Source: Pseudomonas sp. ICMP22404 (GTDB taxonomy: Bacteria; Pseudomonadota; Gammaproteobacteria; Pseudomonadales; Pseudomonadaceae). From it: 64,000 nucleotides of DNA. This document shows positions 44,901-52,950 of this stretch, piece by piece. The stretch is taken from positions 186,001 to 250,000 of the forward strand of contig NZ_VCNG01000012.1 in NCBI RefSeq assembly GCF_006227205.1, written 5' to 3'. Within the stretch, counting starts at the first letter, position 1; every line of letters starts with the position of its first letter. Below the pieces are notes generated by a model. That model did no database searches. It worked only from the letters and a program-made list of their open reading frames with translations, and was not told where the DNA came from. A program made the translations under genes and the position numbers.

Positions 44901-46509
44901 CGCCCAGGCCGGTGGCGGTGGGTTCAACCTGCGAGACATCTTGACGCCGCCGATCGTTCCGCCTTACCGCTTCATGGCCATCCTGCCCCGTGCGCAACAG
45001 GCGGTACAGACCCTGTGCCGGTTTGGCGATCAACTCCGGCAATACATGGAGCAGGCGGATCGCTGCGACCAGGAAACCCTGCAACAGGAACACCTGATCG
45101 AGATGGGCGATTTCAGTCGCGAGCTGCAATTGGAACTGATGCGTCATGCTGAAATCGTGCGGGAGGCCCTGGAGGCTTCCCGACAGGCGATTGGCGAGCG
45201 AGAGGCGTACTTCAAGGGATTGATCGAAAAGGATCTCAATCAGGATGAAATCGAGGCGACCGAGAATCTGAAGCGTGCAAAAACGGGCGCCTTGGCCTCG
45301 GGAACCGCCAGCAGTTTTGGACACGCTGCGGAGACCTTTGCCAATATTTTCGGTGTGGCCTCGGGGGGCATGAAATACGGCGGTACGGCACTTTCTGTCG
45401 CAGCGACAGCCAGTACTTACAGTCAAAGTGAAGCGCTCTACAGCGGTCTGCATGACCGCTACGGTTCGCAACAGCGCTTGCGTCAGGAGTGGAACTTCCA
45501 GCACAAGGCAGCGATCGCCGAGCGGACCGCGCTGGACAAGCAACTGGAGGCCCAGACAATCCAGATCCAGGCGTCGGTAGTCTCGGTCAACCAGCAGGTG
45601 CGTGCCATTGAGCAAGCCAGGGAGATGTATACGTTTCTCACCCAGACCCGCACGTCCCGGGCATCGCTCTATCGCTGGATGCAAAGCAAGATGGCCACGC
45701 TTTATTTCCAGACCTACGATGCCGTGACCGCCCTGTGTTTGTCGGTGCAGGCCTGTTGGCAATATGAAATCGGCGATTATGAAAGCCATTTCATCCTGCC
45801 GGGTGCATGGGTCGACAGTCATCATGGTTTCACGGCCGGCGAGACGCTGACGCTGGGCCTGCTGCGCATGGAGTCGGCGTTTGTCCATCGCTATGAGCGG
45901 CGGCTGACGATCAAGAAAATGCTCTCGCTGAGCGACTATTTCGCGCCGCAGGAGTGGTCCGATAAACTCCGCACCCTGCAGAGCACCGGAAAACTGGATT
46001 TCAACCTGGATAGCCGGTTTTACGACAGCGATTACCCCGGCCATTATCTGCGCCAGATCCGGCGCGTATCGGTCACGTTGCCGGCGCTGCTCGGCCCTTA
46101 CGAAATGGTCAGCATGACGCTGACGCAGATCTCCAGCAAGCTCCTGATCAAACCCGATCTGGGCGGCGCCCGCCATCTCTACGATCCGCAACACCCCGAT
46201 GCCGATACCACCTATGTGCGCTACAACCTGCGCGCTCAGCCGCAAATCGCTGTTTCCGATGGCCTGGACGATGATGGTACCGGGTCGCGGTTTGCTTTCG
46301 ACGAAGATCGCTACGCGTCCTTTGAGCGAACCGGCGCCATTTCCTCGTGGCAGATCGCTATTCCACGGGCTGTTTCAGGCGAGCAAGAGCTGCTTCTGGC
46401 ATCGCTGACCGACATTATCGTCCAGGTGGAATACACCGCTCTAGATGGCGGCCGCGACTTTGCGGCGCAGATCGAAACGCTTTTGAACGAGACAGGGTTT
46501 CGCCAGTAG
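41962..46509 (+). CDS. TccB-like Tc toxin subunit (TcA C-terminal half)
   Basis: 1515 residues. Start at the second ATG (41962), with AGGAGGG 8 bases before it, rather than 41938. It has the ABC-toxin N-terminal/neuraminidase-like start (YIDPQLRIVKSRFYEQLEGD near residue 118; FGHRLYVFWVSRSSLNEIGE), a long shell, LHHLFDPSTR (about 780), a helical region with a hydrophobic hairpin (ALASGTASSFGHAAETFANI and following, residues about 1108-1155, the likely pore-forming part), coiled coils, and the TcB-binding end (GETLTLGLLRMESAFVHRYE, DSDYPGHYLRQIRRVSVTLP, LGPYEMVSMTLTQ). Together with the preceding gene it makes a complete TcA equivalent. Confidence 0.87.
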   Translation: MTDLTTKLEALDKQRQAALLECYLGAVAARDGDTNVLAAAADLDAYHLFDHHVGTAPKTSAVGEKIASLQRYIHGIYSGDEPGFGQDFDEREVETWRQWESRYAIWAGAEKLQSYPENYIDPQLRIVKSRFYEQLEGDLAQGRLNTERAQSSVLAYLERFEDVADIDVLNGYIDGPFVISDSTVYRADYYLLGRKRADNKYYWRKVAIVLGQEQTRVPPSAWSEWEPIEAGIGDASSVRLTFFGHRLYVFWVSRSSLNEIGEREGLNWDLFDIRFSYRGLSGTWAPPSTVDTVMLERESAPPGKRHRRARADEGQSALLAITSDSGLTKEAKQMVLGIILSTADGDRTTCYYAWDELLNRIELAEKERRHIDRLLAQYSQEAPNQGPSYLQRRLPQLGEEGGYKEWPVESIRVKGSAHPSLLTDYLRLRAMNITGKSLFVTVNSAEKLHEKWLSHAVARVQPNDPQTQSTFFDIEMVFTESSSGRPYYGVKLDFSSWRGYSLPVRIELLNEHGAVEHHVNFAGAPPRFGTSFPAVDREGVYSDTFLHMANMSDDAYYTFGTWLKVTGGSHSDFKLNRAFTRRGTQLANPLAMPIWVGEDKTPGSELPLFRFNGAALYLKTLPLVSNSQIVAVGLGEYANDTWSQGYQEYEVRLKAPSLDGPRIARGPESAQGQAGQFLDFGLEFGADKTVDAIRLNTTFGRELVERAALSIDSLLSWDSQHTEEPPRPGSNEPEFLDFHGANGRYFWEIFFHLPHLVAVRLRREMSYEDALGWLHHLFDPSTRINPGRIETTAYWRSRPLLMEGDPSFEVASPADPDAIAYSNPIHYRKRIFRDYVETLIEWGDWLYRQLTRDSLTEAKMLYLRAARMMGPAPDVRGASNWTPKSLNELQDARNLECFDALARVLSADTLVNLPLTSGHVLLAPLLDHPDFRPEINRDLLDVWDTLQARLHNLRHYLTLDGKPIDLPLYDTPINPKDLMRAQAGGGGFNLRDILTPPIVPPYRFMAILPRAQQAVQTLCRFGDQLRQYMEQADRCDQETLQQEHLIEMGDFSRELQLELMRHAEIVREALEASRQAIGEREAYFKGLIEKDLNQDEIEATENLKRAKTGALASGTASSFGHAAETFANIFGVASGGMKYGGTALSVAATASTYSQSEALYSGLHDRYGSQQRLRQEWNFQHKAAIAERTALDKQLEAQTIQIQASVVSVNQQVRAIEQAREMYTFLTQTRTSRASLYRWMQSKMATLYFQTYDAVTALCLSVQACWQYEIGDYESHFILPGAWVDSHHGFTAGETLTLGLLRMESAFVHRYERRLTIKKMLSLSDYFAPQEWSDKLRTLQSTGKLDFNLDSRFYDSDYPGHYLRQIRRVSVTLPALLGPYEMVSMTLTQISSKLLIKPDLGGARHLYDPQHPDADTTYVRYNLRAQPQIAVSDGLDDDGTGSRFAFDEDRYASFERTGAISSWQIAIPRAVSGEQELLLASLTDIIVQVEYTALDGGRDFAAQIETLLNETGFRQ

Positions 46510-46593
46510 GACGGGGAGTGCATGAAGCCTCGTTGAAAACTGGCACGCAGTCGCCCGGCCTGACGCAAACACAACCTGTCAGGGAGTGTGGAC

Positions 46594-49500
46594 ATGAACC
46601 TGCAAAAACGCATCAAACGGAACCTGCTGGGCGCGGCGGGCGACCTACCCAGCAGTACTTGGCCTAGCGAGTGGAAGCGACGCACGGGCGAAGGTTTCAG
46701 CGGTGCCGATCTCATCTATGTGTCGAGCAATGACATCCAGCGTCGGTTTGTCTATCTCTATGGCGAAGTGCAAGCGGCGATCGACTTCGACCTGCCCATC
46801 GACTTGCGTCTGACAGCGCAATCCGGCTACCAGGTCCGGTTCCTGTACCAGCCGACGCAGCGCGCGAGTGAAAATCCAAGAGTGGTAGCGTACTTCAACG
46901 CCGGTGCGCATTTCTGGACACGTGAGTTGCAGACCAGCACCGCGAAGGCCGGCGCAGAGGAGCCACGGGATTGGCTGATCTGCGAAGACAGCATTGAGCT
47001 GAACGACGAAAACACTCAGGCCAAGGCGACCCTGGCCCTTGAGTCCGGATTGTTCGATCTGGCTACCGCCGCCGCTGATGTGACGACGGGGCCCGAGCGT
47101 GACTTGCCCATCGCCCAGGAACCGGGTTGGCCGGTCGACCCCGGCGAGTTGCATTTCTCCGGTAAGGCTCTGGGGACGGAGATCACTCCCGAGCTGGCCA
47201 CAGGTGTGTCGGTGTTCGTGCATCTCAAGCCGCTGACGCTGGACACCTCTGAACCCATGCCCGAATTTGCCGGGGACAGCGCCCGCTATTGGGTAGAAAA
47301 GGATGGACGTGCCTATATGCCGATCTGCCGGGGAGGCGGTGTGCATCGTCTAACCCTGCCGGTGGCCGAAGACTGCGGCTGGGCCGGTGGCGGGGTGTAT
47401 ACCGGCACCAGCGCCTACGTCTCCTTTACCGATGCGAACGAGGCGGGGGCGGCGAGGCTGCAAGTGGCGCCGACCGACCCCGATGCGGATGACGACGCCC
47501 AGCATATCGGCAAGATCTGGGAGATTCGCAACGACGCCGACGAGGATGACCTGGAGGTCAACGGCAGGACGGCCACCCTGCGCTTCGAGAGTGTCTACCA
47601 TGCCGACCCCCATGAGGCGTTGGCCTGCATCGTCGGGCCTTACAAGCTCGACATTGTCGAGCACCGGCAGCCCGACCATTGGCCCAGCGTCGAGGAAGCG
47701 CAGACCATCGATCTCCAGGTCAAGGTCCATTACGCGGTCTCCGGCAAGCCGGAACCCGGTATCGTCGTTGAATGGCGTAACGAGGACGAACGGCTGGAAA
47801 CCCAGTTCACTGGCGAGGACGGTTGGACGGTATTGCGCTATCAGCCCACCGCCGATGCCACGATCACCGCAGTCGCCGACAGCCCCTACAAGCCTGAAGC
47901 CGACACCCAGGCCTTTGTCGTCAAAACCATCCCGACCCGCCTGTGGGGGCAGTTCGAGCTCAGCGTCGGTGACGTGGCGATTTCACCCGAGGAGCATTGG
48001 TGGATTCTGCCCGGTCAGTCCTACCAATTGACCCTCACGCCCCGCGCCGACAGCGTGCTGATCGGCGAGGAGCTGGTGCTCACCGTCGATCCCGTGCAGC
48101 GGCTGCAGCTCGCGCCGACCGGTGCTCGCCCCCTGGTCGCGGGCGGCCTCAGCTGGAGCGTCACGACGGCGCAGGATGCCACTGGCGACTTTGCGTTGCA
48201 CTTGGACTGCATTCGCTTCAAACAACCGCTGGAAATGAAAGGGGGCGTCAACGAATTGCCTCCCCTCACCGTTGAGGAGGCCGCCGGCGAGCAGCTCGAT
48301 CCGCTGCAGGCATTGACCACGCTGACGGCGCTGGTGCCGCACTATGAGGGCATGCGCAGCACTGACGAGATCAACGTCACCTGGACCGGGGCGGCGGGCA
48401 GCCCGGAGGAGGGCTCGCACACCACGCCAGCGGTTGAGGTGGGACCGGTGGAGGAGAAAGAGATCCCGTTGCCGGTATCGTTGATTGCCTTCAGCCTGGG
48501 CCAGTCGGTGACGGTGAGCTACACCGTGACTCCGGCCGGCGGCACATCGCTACCGGCTTCGGACGCCCTTGCGCTGAGCATCGGCGCCTTGCCGCAGAGC
48601 GCGCTGGAACCGAGCAAGCCGCGTATCCTCCAGGCCACGCAGGAGGGGCATGGCGAAGAACTGGACATGCGCAGCGTGTCGGACGATCTCACGATACGTA
48701 TCGATAGCTGGCCGCATATTGCCCATAACCAACGCACTTGGATACGCGTGGAGGGCACGAAAAGCGATGGCTCCACTTATCAAAAGGTCTGGAGCGGAAC
48801 AGGCAGTTGGGTGAGTAAGGAATGGTACGACCGAGGATACGGTGAAAAAATCATCCCTTACGATGAGCTGCCGAGGCTACGCGACAGCAGCACGCTGAAG
48901 ATTGAGCTCAAGGCTTCCCTCAACCAGAGCACGGACGAAAGCCACGCTATCACCTTTCCCCTGCGCACCTATACAGTCCGCGCGACCATTGACCTGCCCG
49001 CCCCTGATGTCGAGCAGGCCACCGGCAGCGCGCCCGACCAGCAACTCAATCCGGTGGCGGCCAAGGAAGCCCTGACCGTGGTGATTCCGGATTATGGCAT
49101 CCAACCCGGCGATCAAGTCAGCGTGACCTGGGCCGGGGTTGCCGGGGAGGGGTCCTACACCACTGCGATGCAAGCCCTACCCGCCAGCCACGAGATCGCT
49201 ATTCCAGTGACGGTGGTCGGCTACAACCTGAACCGATCGGTCACGGTAAGTTACACCATGATCTATGGAAACAACGAACCGCTGTCATCAGACTTGCTCA
49301 ACCTGGCGGTACAAGCTTTTGAGCTAGACGATTTGCTGGCAGCCAAACCGAAGATCCTGCAAGCCACTGGCAGCATCGAGGGCCCTGTGCTGGATTTGAA
49401 ATACTTCAGTGCAGATGTCACTTGCTGGGTCGGCGTCTGGCCGCTTATCGCCCCAGATCAGGATGTGTGGCTGCGTCTCAAGGGTACTAAGGCTGACGGG

Positions 49501-50325
49501 AACGTTCCCTACGACTTGAATATCTGGGCACCGCCACCACGGGGGCCAAGAACCAGTCCAACCTGGATCAATCAAGGGTTCTATGAAGTTACGGCCGCCT
49601 ATAGCTACCTGGAGCAACTGAAGGACGGCAGCACCCTGACGATGGAATTCAAGGCGGACTTGAGTAAAGCTACTGATGAGGCCAATGCCAGCAACTTCCC
49701 ACTACGTACCTATACTATCAAGGTTTCGCCACCAACCGTTGAAAGTGTCAAAGACCCCTATGGGCGAGAGATCCCGAATTTCGGAAGCACCCTGAGTACA
49801 ACGTTGAAACTGTCGGGTAAAGTAAGCAAAGGTCAGAAAGTCGAAATATTTTACGGCGAAGGAGGCGTAACAGTTTCTAAAGGATTAGGGACAGTTGATC
49901 CAATAACCGGTCTCTGGACTCATGATATAACCGTGCCAGGTAGTGGTTATGTTTTTGCCATGTTGTTCTATCACAGCGGTAGCCCAAGATCCTCTAACGT
50001 AAGCAACTTTTTGGTTGTGCCGCTGCTCACTCCGACCCTTGAAAGTGTCAAAGACTCTAACAAGCAAGAGATCCCGGATGGTCACAGTACCACTAGCACG
50101 GAGTTGATATTGAGCGGTAAAGCGAGCCGCGGACAGAAAGTTGAGATATTCGACGATAGTGGGGCCAGCGCGGTTTCCAAGGGGCAGACTAAGAGCGATA
50201 TCCTGTTCGGTAACTGGAGCCTTACTATCACTGTTCTACAAGGCTTTCACCGGCTTTACGCGAAGTCGCTATATCACAGCTGTGGTGAGGTGTACTCGAA
50301 TGTACGCACCCTCACGGTCACTTGA
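46594..50325 (+). CDS. Large Ig-like repeat protein linked to the Tc genes
   Basis: 1243 residues from the ATG at 46594 (AGGGAG 8 bases upstream; an in-frame GTG two codons earlier is possible). No signal peptide or TM segment. N-terminal unrecognised part (residues 1-380), then an Ig-like segment (IDLQVKVHYAVSGKPEPGIV, EDGWTVLRYQPTADATITAV), a beta module similar to the end of the TccA-like protein, two copies of a roughly 230-residue module (LTALVPHYEGMRSTDEINVT / LTVVIPDYGIQPGDQVSVTW ... FPLRTYTV / FPLRTYTI), and two 100-residue repeats beginning ESVKD. It has no SpvB, FG-GAP or Rhs/YD features, so it is not TcB or TcC. Role unknown; possibly an accessory or receptor-binding protein. Confidence 0.8.
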   Translation: MNLQKRIKRNLLGAAGDLPSSTWPSEWKRRTGEGFSGADLIYVSSNDIQRRFVYLYGEVQAAIDFDLPIDLRLTAQSGYQVRFLYQPTQRASENPRVVAYFNAGAHFWTRELQTSTAKAGAEEPRDWLICEDSIELNDENTQAKATLALESGLFDLATAAADVTTGPERDLPIAQEPGWPVDPGELHFSGKALGTEITPELATGVSVFVHLKPLTLDTSEPMPEFAGDSARYWVEKDGRAYMPICRGGGVHRLTLPVAEDCGWAGGGVYTGTSAYVSFTDANEAGAARLQVAPTDPDADDDAQHIGKIWEIRNDADEDDLEVNGRTATLRFESVYHADPHEALACIVGPYKLDIVEHRQPDHWPSVEEAQTIDLQVKVHYAVSGKPEPGIVVEWRNEDERLETQFTGEDGWTVLRYQPTADATITAVADSPYKPEADTQAFVVKTIPTRLWGQFELSVGDVAISPEEHWWILPGQSYQLTLTPRADSVLIGEELVLTVDPVQRLQLAPTGARPLVAGGLSWSVTTAQDATGDFALHLDCIRFKQPLEMKGGVNELPPLTVEEAAGEQLDPLQALTTLTALVPHYEGMRSTDEINVTWTGAAGSPEEGSHTTPAVEVGPVEEKEIPLPVSLIAFSLGQSVTVSYTVTPAGGTSLPASDALALSIGALPQSALEPSKPRILQATQEGHGEELDMRSVSDDLTIRIDSWPHIAHNQRTWIRVEGTKSDGSTYQKVWSGTGSWVSKEWYDRGYGEKIIPYDELPRLRDSSTLKIELKASLNQSTDESHAITFPLRTYTVRATIDLPAPDVEQATGSAPDQQLNPVAAKEALTVVIPDYGIQPGDQVSVTWAGVAGEGSYTTAMQALPASHEIAIPVTVVGYNLNRSVTVSYTMIYGNNEPLSSDLLNLAVQAFELDDLLAAKPKILQATGSIEGPVLDLKYFSADVTCWVGVWPLIAPDQDVWLRLKGTKADGNVPYDLNIWAPPPRGPRTSPTWINQGFYEVTAAYSYLEQLKDGSTLTMEFKADLSKATDEANASNFPLRTYTIKVSPPTVESVKDPYGREIPNFGSTLSTTLKLSGKVSKGQKVEIFYGEGGVTVSKGLGTVDPITGLWTHDITVPGSGYVFAMLFYHSGSPRSSNVSNFLVVPLLTPTLESVKDSNKQEIPDGHSTTSTELILSGKASRGQKVEIFDDSGASAVSKGQTKSDILFGNWSLTITVLQGFHRLYAKSLYHSCGEVYSNVRTLTVT
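49741..50325 (+). repeat. Two 300-bp coding repeats at the end of the Ig-repeat gene
   Basis: GAAAGTGTCAAAGAC occurs at 49741 and again at 50041, exactly 300 bases apart; the encoded units share ESVKD..., EIP, LSGK, KGQKVEIF, SKG, YHS and SNV. Third-base A/T is clearly more frequent here than in the first 2.5 kb of the gene. Confidence 0.85.
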
Positions 50326-50617
50326 CAGCTATGATCGATGGCTGATTGCTCGGCTCGGTCAGTTGCGCGACACGTTCTATGAAAAAGCAGACGGCGCTTC
50401 AGCCGCTAATCGTTTATCTACGTAACAGATAATAGTTAGAGAGTTACCGACAACGGGGACGGACCCCGATCACGAGGCGCGCCATGCGCGGTTCGCACAA
50501 GGTATTGAACATCACCGATTACAGATGAGTTCAAAAATGGGTCTGCCCCAGTTTCTTGCATAACCGCAGACACACCCCAGATCTCCTGTGGGAGCGAGCC
50601 TGCTCGCGATGGCTGCC
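50326..50617. other. Non-coding stretch with a mobile-element-like remnant and half REP
   Basis: After the Ig-repeat gene. Contains GGGGACGGACCCCGATCACG (from about 50455) and AAATGGGTCTGCCCCAGTTT (about 50537), an imperfect inverted pair of the kind often found around IS200-like/REP-associated transposase loci in gammaproteobacteria, and a single REP arm TGTGGGAGCGAGCCTGCTCG (about 50588). No intact transposase. Confidence 0.5.
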
Positions 50618-51157
50618 TTACTGACCCAACGCGATATCAATCAACCGATACAATTCCTCTACCTCCAGCGGCGCGCTGGCAAACAGAATGCGAAACACCG
50701 TCGGCGCCACCATCACATTGATCAATCTCTCGATACCGGGATTCGGCTCATCGGGATAACGCTCCAGGATGATCTGCAACTGAGCGCTGATGATCCCCAC
50801 GCAATGCCCTGGCGTGGCGCAGGCCTGGATGTCGCGCATCATGTTGCGACCGGGTTCGGAACTCATCTCGTCCAGGTATTGTTCGGCCCAGGCGCGCAGG
50901 TCGCCGCGCAGGCTGCCGGTGTTGGCCGGTTCGCTGTCGAGGCGCATGCGGGCGACAGCGACGTCGGCCAGCAGCGCCGGCAGGTCACCCCAGCGCCGGT
51001 AGATGGTGGACGGCGTCACGCCCGCGCGCGCTGCAATCTGCGGCACGGTCAGCGTGGCACGGTCCTGTTCCTGGAGCAGGGCGCGGACGGCCGAATGGAT
51101 CGACTCTTGTACCCGGGCGCTTCTGCCGCCGGGGCGTAAACCTTCTTTAATAGCCAT
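50618..51157 (-). CDS. TetR family transcriptional regulator
   Basis: 179 residues. N-terminal TetR helix-turn-helix: ARVQESIHSAVRALLQEQDR, LTVPQIAARAGVTPSTIYRR, WGDLPALLADVAVARM. The ligand-binding half has the TetR_C arrangement (LRAWAEQYLDEMSSEPGRNM). It is divergent from an MFS gene, with 115 bases between them, the classic layout of a TetR repressor and its efflux target. Confidence 0.93.
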   Translation of the reverse strand: MAIKEGLRPGGRSARVQESIHSAVRALLQEQDRATLTVPQIAARAGVTPSTIYRRWGDLPALLADVAVARMRLDSEPANTGSLRGDLRAWAEQYLDEMSSEPGRNMMRDIQACATPGHCVGIISAQLQIILERYPDEPNPGIERLINVMVAPTVFRILFASAPLEVEELYRLIDIALGQ

Positions 51158-51212
51158 GAATCGGACCTTAACACAAAGAATTTGCTTTAAGCACGCATCG
51201 GTAGCACACTCG

Positions 51213-51237
51213 GCAAAAGCAAAAAATTAGCTTTTGC
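51213..51237. promoter_or_regulatory. Candidate TetR operator
   Basis: GCAAAAGC-N9-GCTTTTGC, perfect 8-bp arms, in the space between the divergent TetR and MFS genes. Position and symmetry suit the repressor. Confidence 0.55.
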
Positions 51238-51272
51238 TGATGTTTTGTGAACAGCGTCTGCGGAGTGTGCCC

Positions 51273-52466
51273 ATGTCCCGTCCAGCTTCGACCCGTGCCA
51301 GCCTGATATTCCTGGCCATCACCTTGCTCGGTTTCCTCGCCGCGTCCAGCGCGCCGACGCCGTTGTATCACCTCTATCAGGAACACATGCAGTTTTCCCC
51401 GGCCATCCTCACGCTGATCTTCGGCGTATACGCCTTCAGTCTGTTGGCGGCGTTGCTGACCGTGGGCTCGTTGTCGGATTACCTGGGACGCAAACCGGTG
51501 ATCTTCGTGGCGCTGGTGCTCAACATGCTGGCGATGCTGCTGTTTATCAACGCCGACAGCATCGCGTGGCTGATCGGGGCCCGGTTGATCCAGGGCTTCG
51601 CCACGGGCATGGCCACCAGTGTACTGGGGGCCGCGCTGCTGGACTTCGATCGCCAGCAGGGCCCACTGATCACCAGTGTCGCGCCCTTGCTGGGGATGGC
51701 CTGCGGGGCGCTGGGGTGTGGCTTGCTGGCGGAGTTCGCGCCGTTGCCCCTGCAACTGACCTATTGGCTATTGCTGGGCCTGTTCCTGGCCCAGGCGATC
51801 TATCTCTGGCGTCTGAAAGAAAGTGTCAGCCCGCAATCCGGTGCCTGGCAGTCCCTGCGTCCAACCTTGCATGTGCCGCCGCAGGCGCGACGGCCCCTGT
51901 GGCGGGTCCTGCCGCTGAACCTGGCGGCCTGGGCGGTGGGTGGTTTCTATCTGTCGTTGGCGCCGTCCCTGGTGCGGGCAGCGACCGGATCGACCTCCAA
52001 CCTGATTGGCGGTGCATTGGTGGCAGCCCTGACGCTTACCGGGGCCTTGTCCATCTACACGCTGCGCAACCAGAGTGCAGAGAAGATGCTGCGGCTTGCC
52101 GCCAGCTTATTGATGACCGGCCTCGCCCTGGTATTGATCGCCGCGCACACAGGCAGCCTGCCGTTGTTCTTCATCGGCACCCTGGTGACCGGCAGCGGTT
52201 TCGGCGCGGGTTTCCTGGGCGCGCTGCGCAGCATCATGCCGCTGGCCTTGCCCCATGAGCGGGCCGGCTTGATGTCGGCCTTCTATGTGCTCAGTTACCT
52301 GGCTTTCAGCTTGCCGTCACTGCTGGTCGGGAACCTGACACGGGTGTTCGGGTTGATCCCGACAACCGATGGCTATGGCCTGGTGCTGATCCTGTTGGCG
52401 AGCGCTGCGTTGCTGGGGCTGTTGCGTCAGGCCGCCAAGCCGGCAGGCAGTGGCGTTCGACCTTGA
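51273..52466 (+). CDS. MFS transporter
   Basis: 397 residues, twelve TM. Start ATG at 51273 with GGAG 8 bases before; upstream in-frame residues are within the operator region. LGFLAASSAPTPLYHLYQEH, VGSLSDYLGRKPVIFVALVL (MFS motif A) and RLIQGFATGMATSVLGAALL are visible. Resembles drug- or arabinose-type MFS exporters; substrate unknown. Probably repressed by the divergent TetR protein. Confidence 0.92.
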   Translation: MSRPASTRASLIFLAITLLGFLAASSAPTPLYHLYQEHMQFSPAILTLIFGVYAFSLLAALLTVGSLSDYLGRKPVIFVALVLNMLAMLLFINADSIAWLIGARLIQGFATGMATSVLGAALLDFDRQQGPLITSVAPLLGMACGALGCGLLAEFAPLPLQLTYWLLLGLFLAQAIYLWRLKESVSPQSGAWQSLRPTLHVPPQARRPLWRVLPLNLAAWAVGGFYLSLAPSLVRAATGSTSNLIGGALVAALTLTGALSIYTLRNQSAEKMLRLAASLLMTGLALVLIAAHTGSLPLFFIGTLVTGSGFGAGFLGALRSIMPLALPHERAGLMSAFYVLSYLAFSLPSLLVGNLTRVFGLIPTTDGYGLVLILLASAALLGLLRQAAKPAGSGVRP

Positions 52467-52534
52467 TGCGTTGAATGCAGACGGTTGAATTGAGCTAGCC
52501 TAGGCGTCTTGCCATTTATCTCTGGTGATTTCCC

Positions 52535-52846
52535 TTGAAGATTATTCGCAGCAAGTCCTTCACCGGCGACCGTGCCTGGTCCGCGTTGGACATCGCTAAC
52601 ATGAACGGCATCACCACGCGCCTGCACTGGACCGATCAGCCGTACAAATGGCATGTCAACGATGGTCAGGAAGTCTTCGTGGTGCTCGATGGGCTTGTGC
52701 AGATGTGCTATCGGGAGGAGGGGATCGAAAAAGATACCTTGCTGGGGGTTGGGGATATTTTCTACGCCTCGGTCGGGACCGAGCATGTGGCCAAGCCCCA
52801 GGGACCGGCGAGAATCCTGGTGATCGAAAGCGAAGGCAGCGTCTAA
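52535..52846 (+). CDS. Cupin domain protein
   Basis: 103 residues. The only usable start is a TTG at 52535, since an in-frame TGA lies three codons upstream. Single cupin barrel: LHWTDQPYKWHVNDGQEVFV (motif 1), VLDGLVQMCY, GVGDIFYASVGTEHVAKPQG (motif 2, with the metal-binding His). Motif 1 has KWHVNDGQE where metal cupins have HxH...E, so metal binding is plausible. Function not inferable. It lies 68 bases after the MFS gene. Confidence 0.85.
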   Translation: MKIIRSKSFTGDRAWSALDIANMNGITTRLHWTDQPYKWHVNDGQEVFVVLDGLVQMCYREEGIEKDTLLGVGDIFYASVGTEHVAKPQGPARILVIESEGSV

Positions 52847-52849
52847 TGG

Positions 52850-52870
52850 GTTATCTGTAAAATGGATAAC
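52850..52870. promoter_or_regulatory. Inverted repeat upstream of the TDT transporter
   Basis: GTTATC-TGTAAAATG-GATAAC, 6-bp arms and a 9-bp spacer, just after the cupin stop and about 80 bases before the transporter start. Candidate regulator site; no regulator gene is adjacent. Confidence 0.4.
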
Positions 52871-52950
52871 ATATAGAGAAATTACCCGTTATATCGATAT
52901 TCGATCCGGCTCTAAGATGACTCCACCTCAACCGGGGACTGGAGTTCGTC

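Noticed and set aside
44614..46245. 543-codon minus-strand frame opposite the TccB-like gene
   Set aside because: Antisense of clearly conserved TcA C-terminal sequence.
46594..50325. Third Tc-locus gene as a TcB or TcC component
   Set aside because: No SpvB N-terminus, no FG-GAP blades, no Rhs/YD repeats; the sequence is Ig-like throughout the readable part.
50141..50425. 94-codon frame overlapping the end of the Ig-repeat gene
   Set aside because: Out of frame with a well-supported repeat and no homology pattern.
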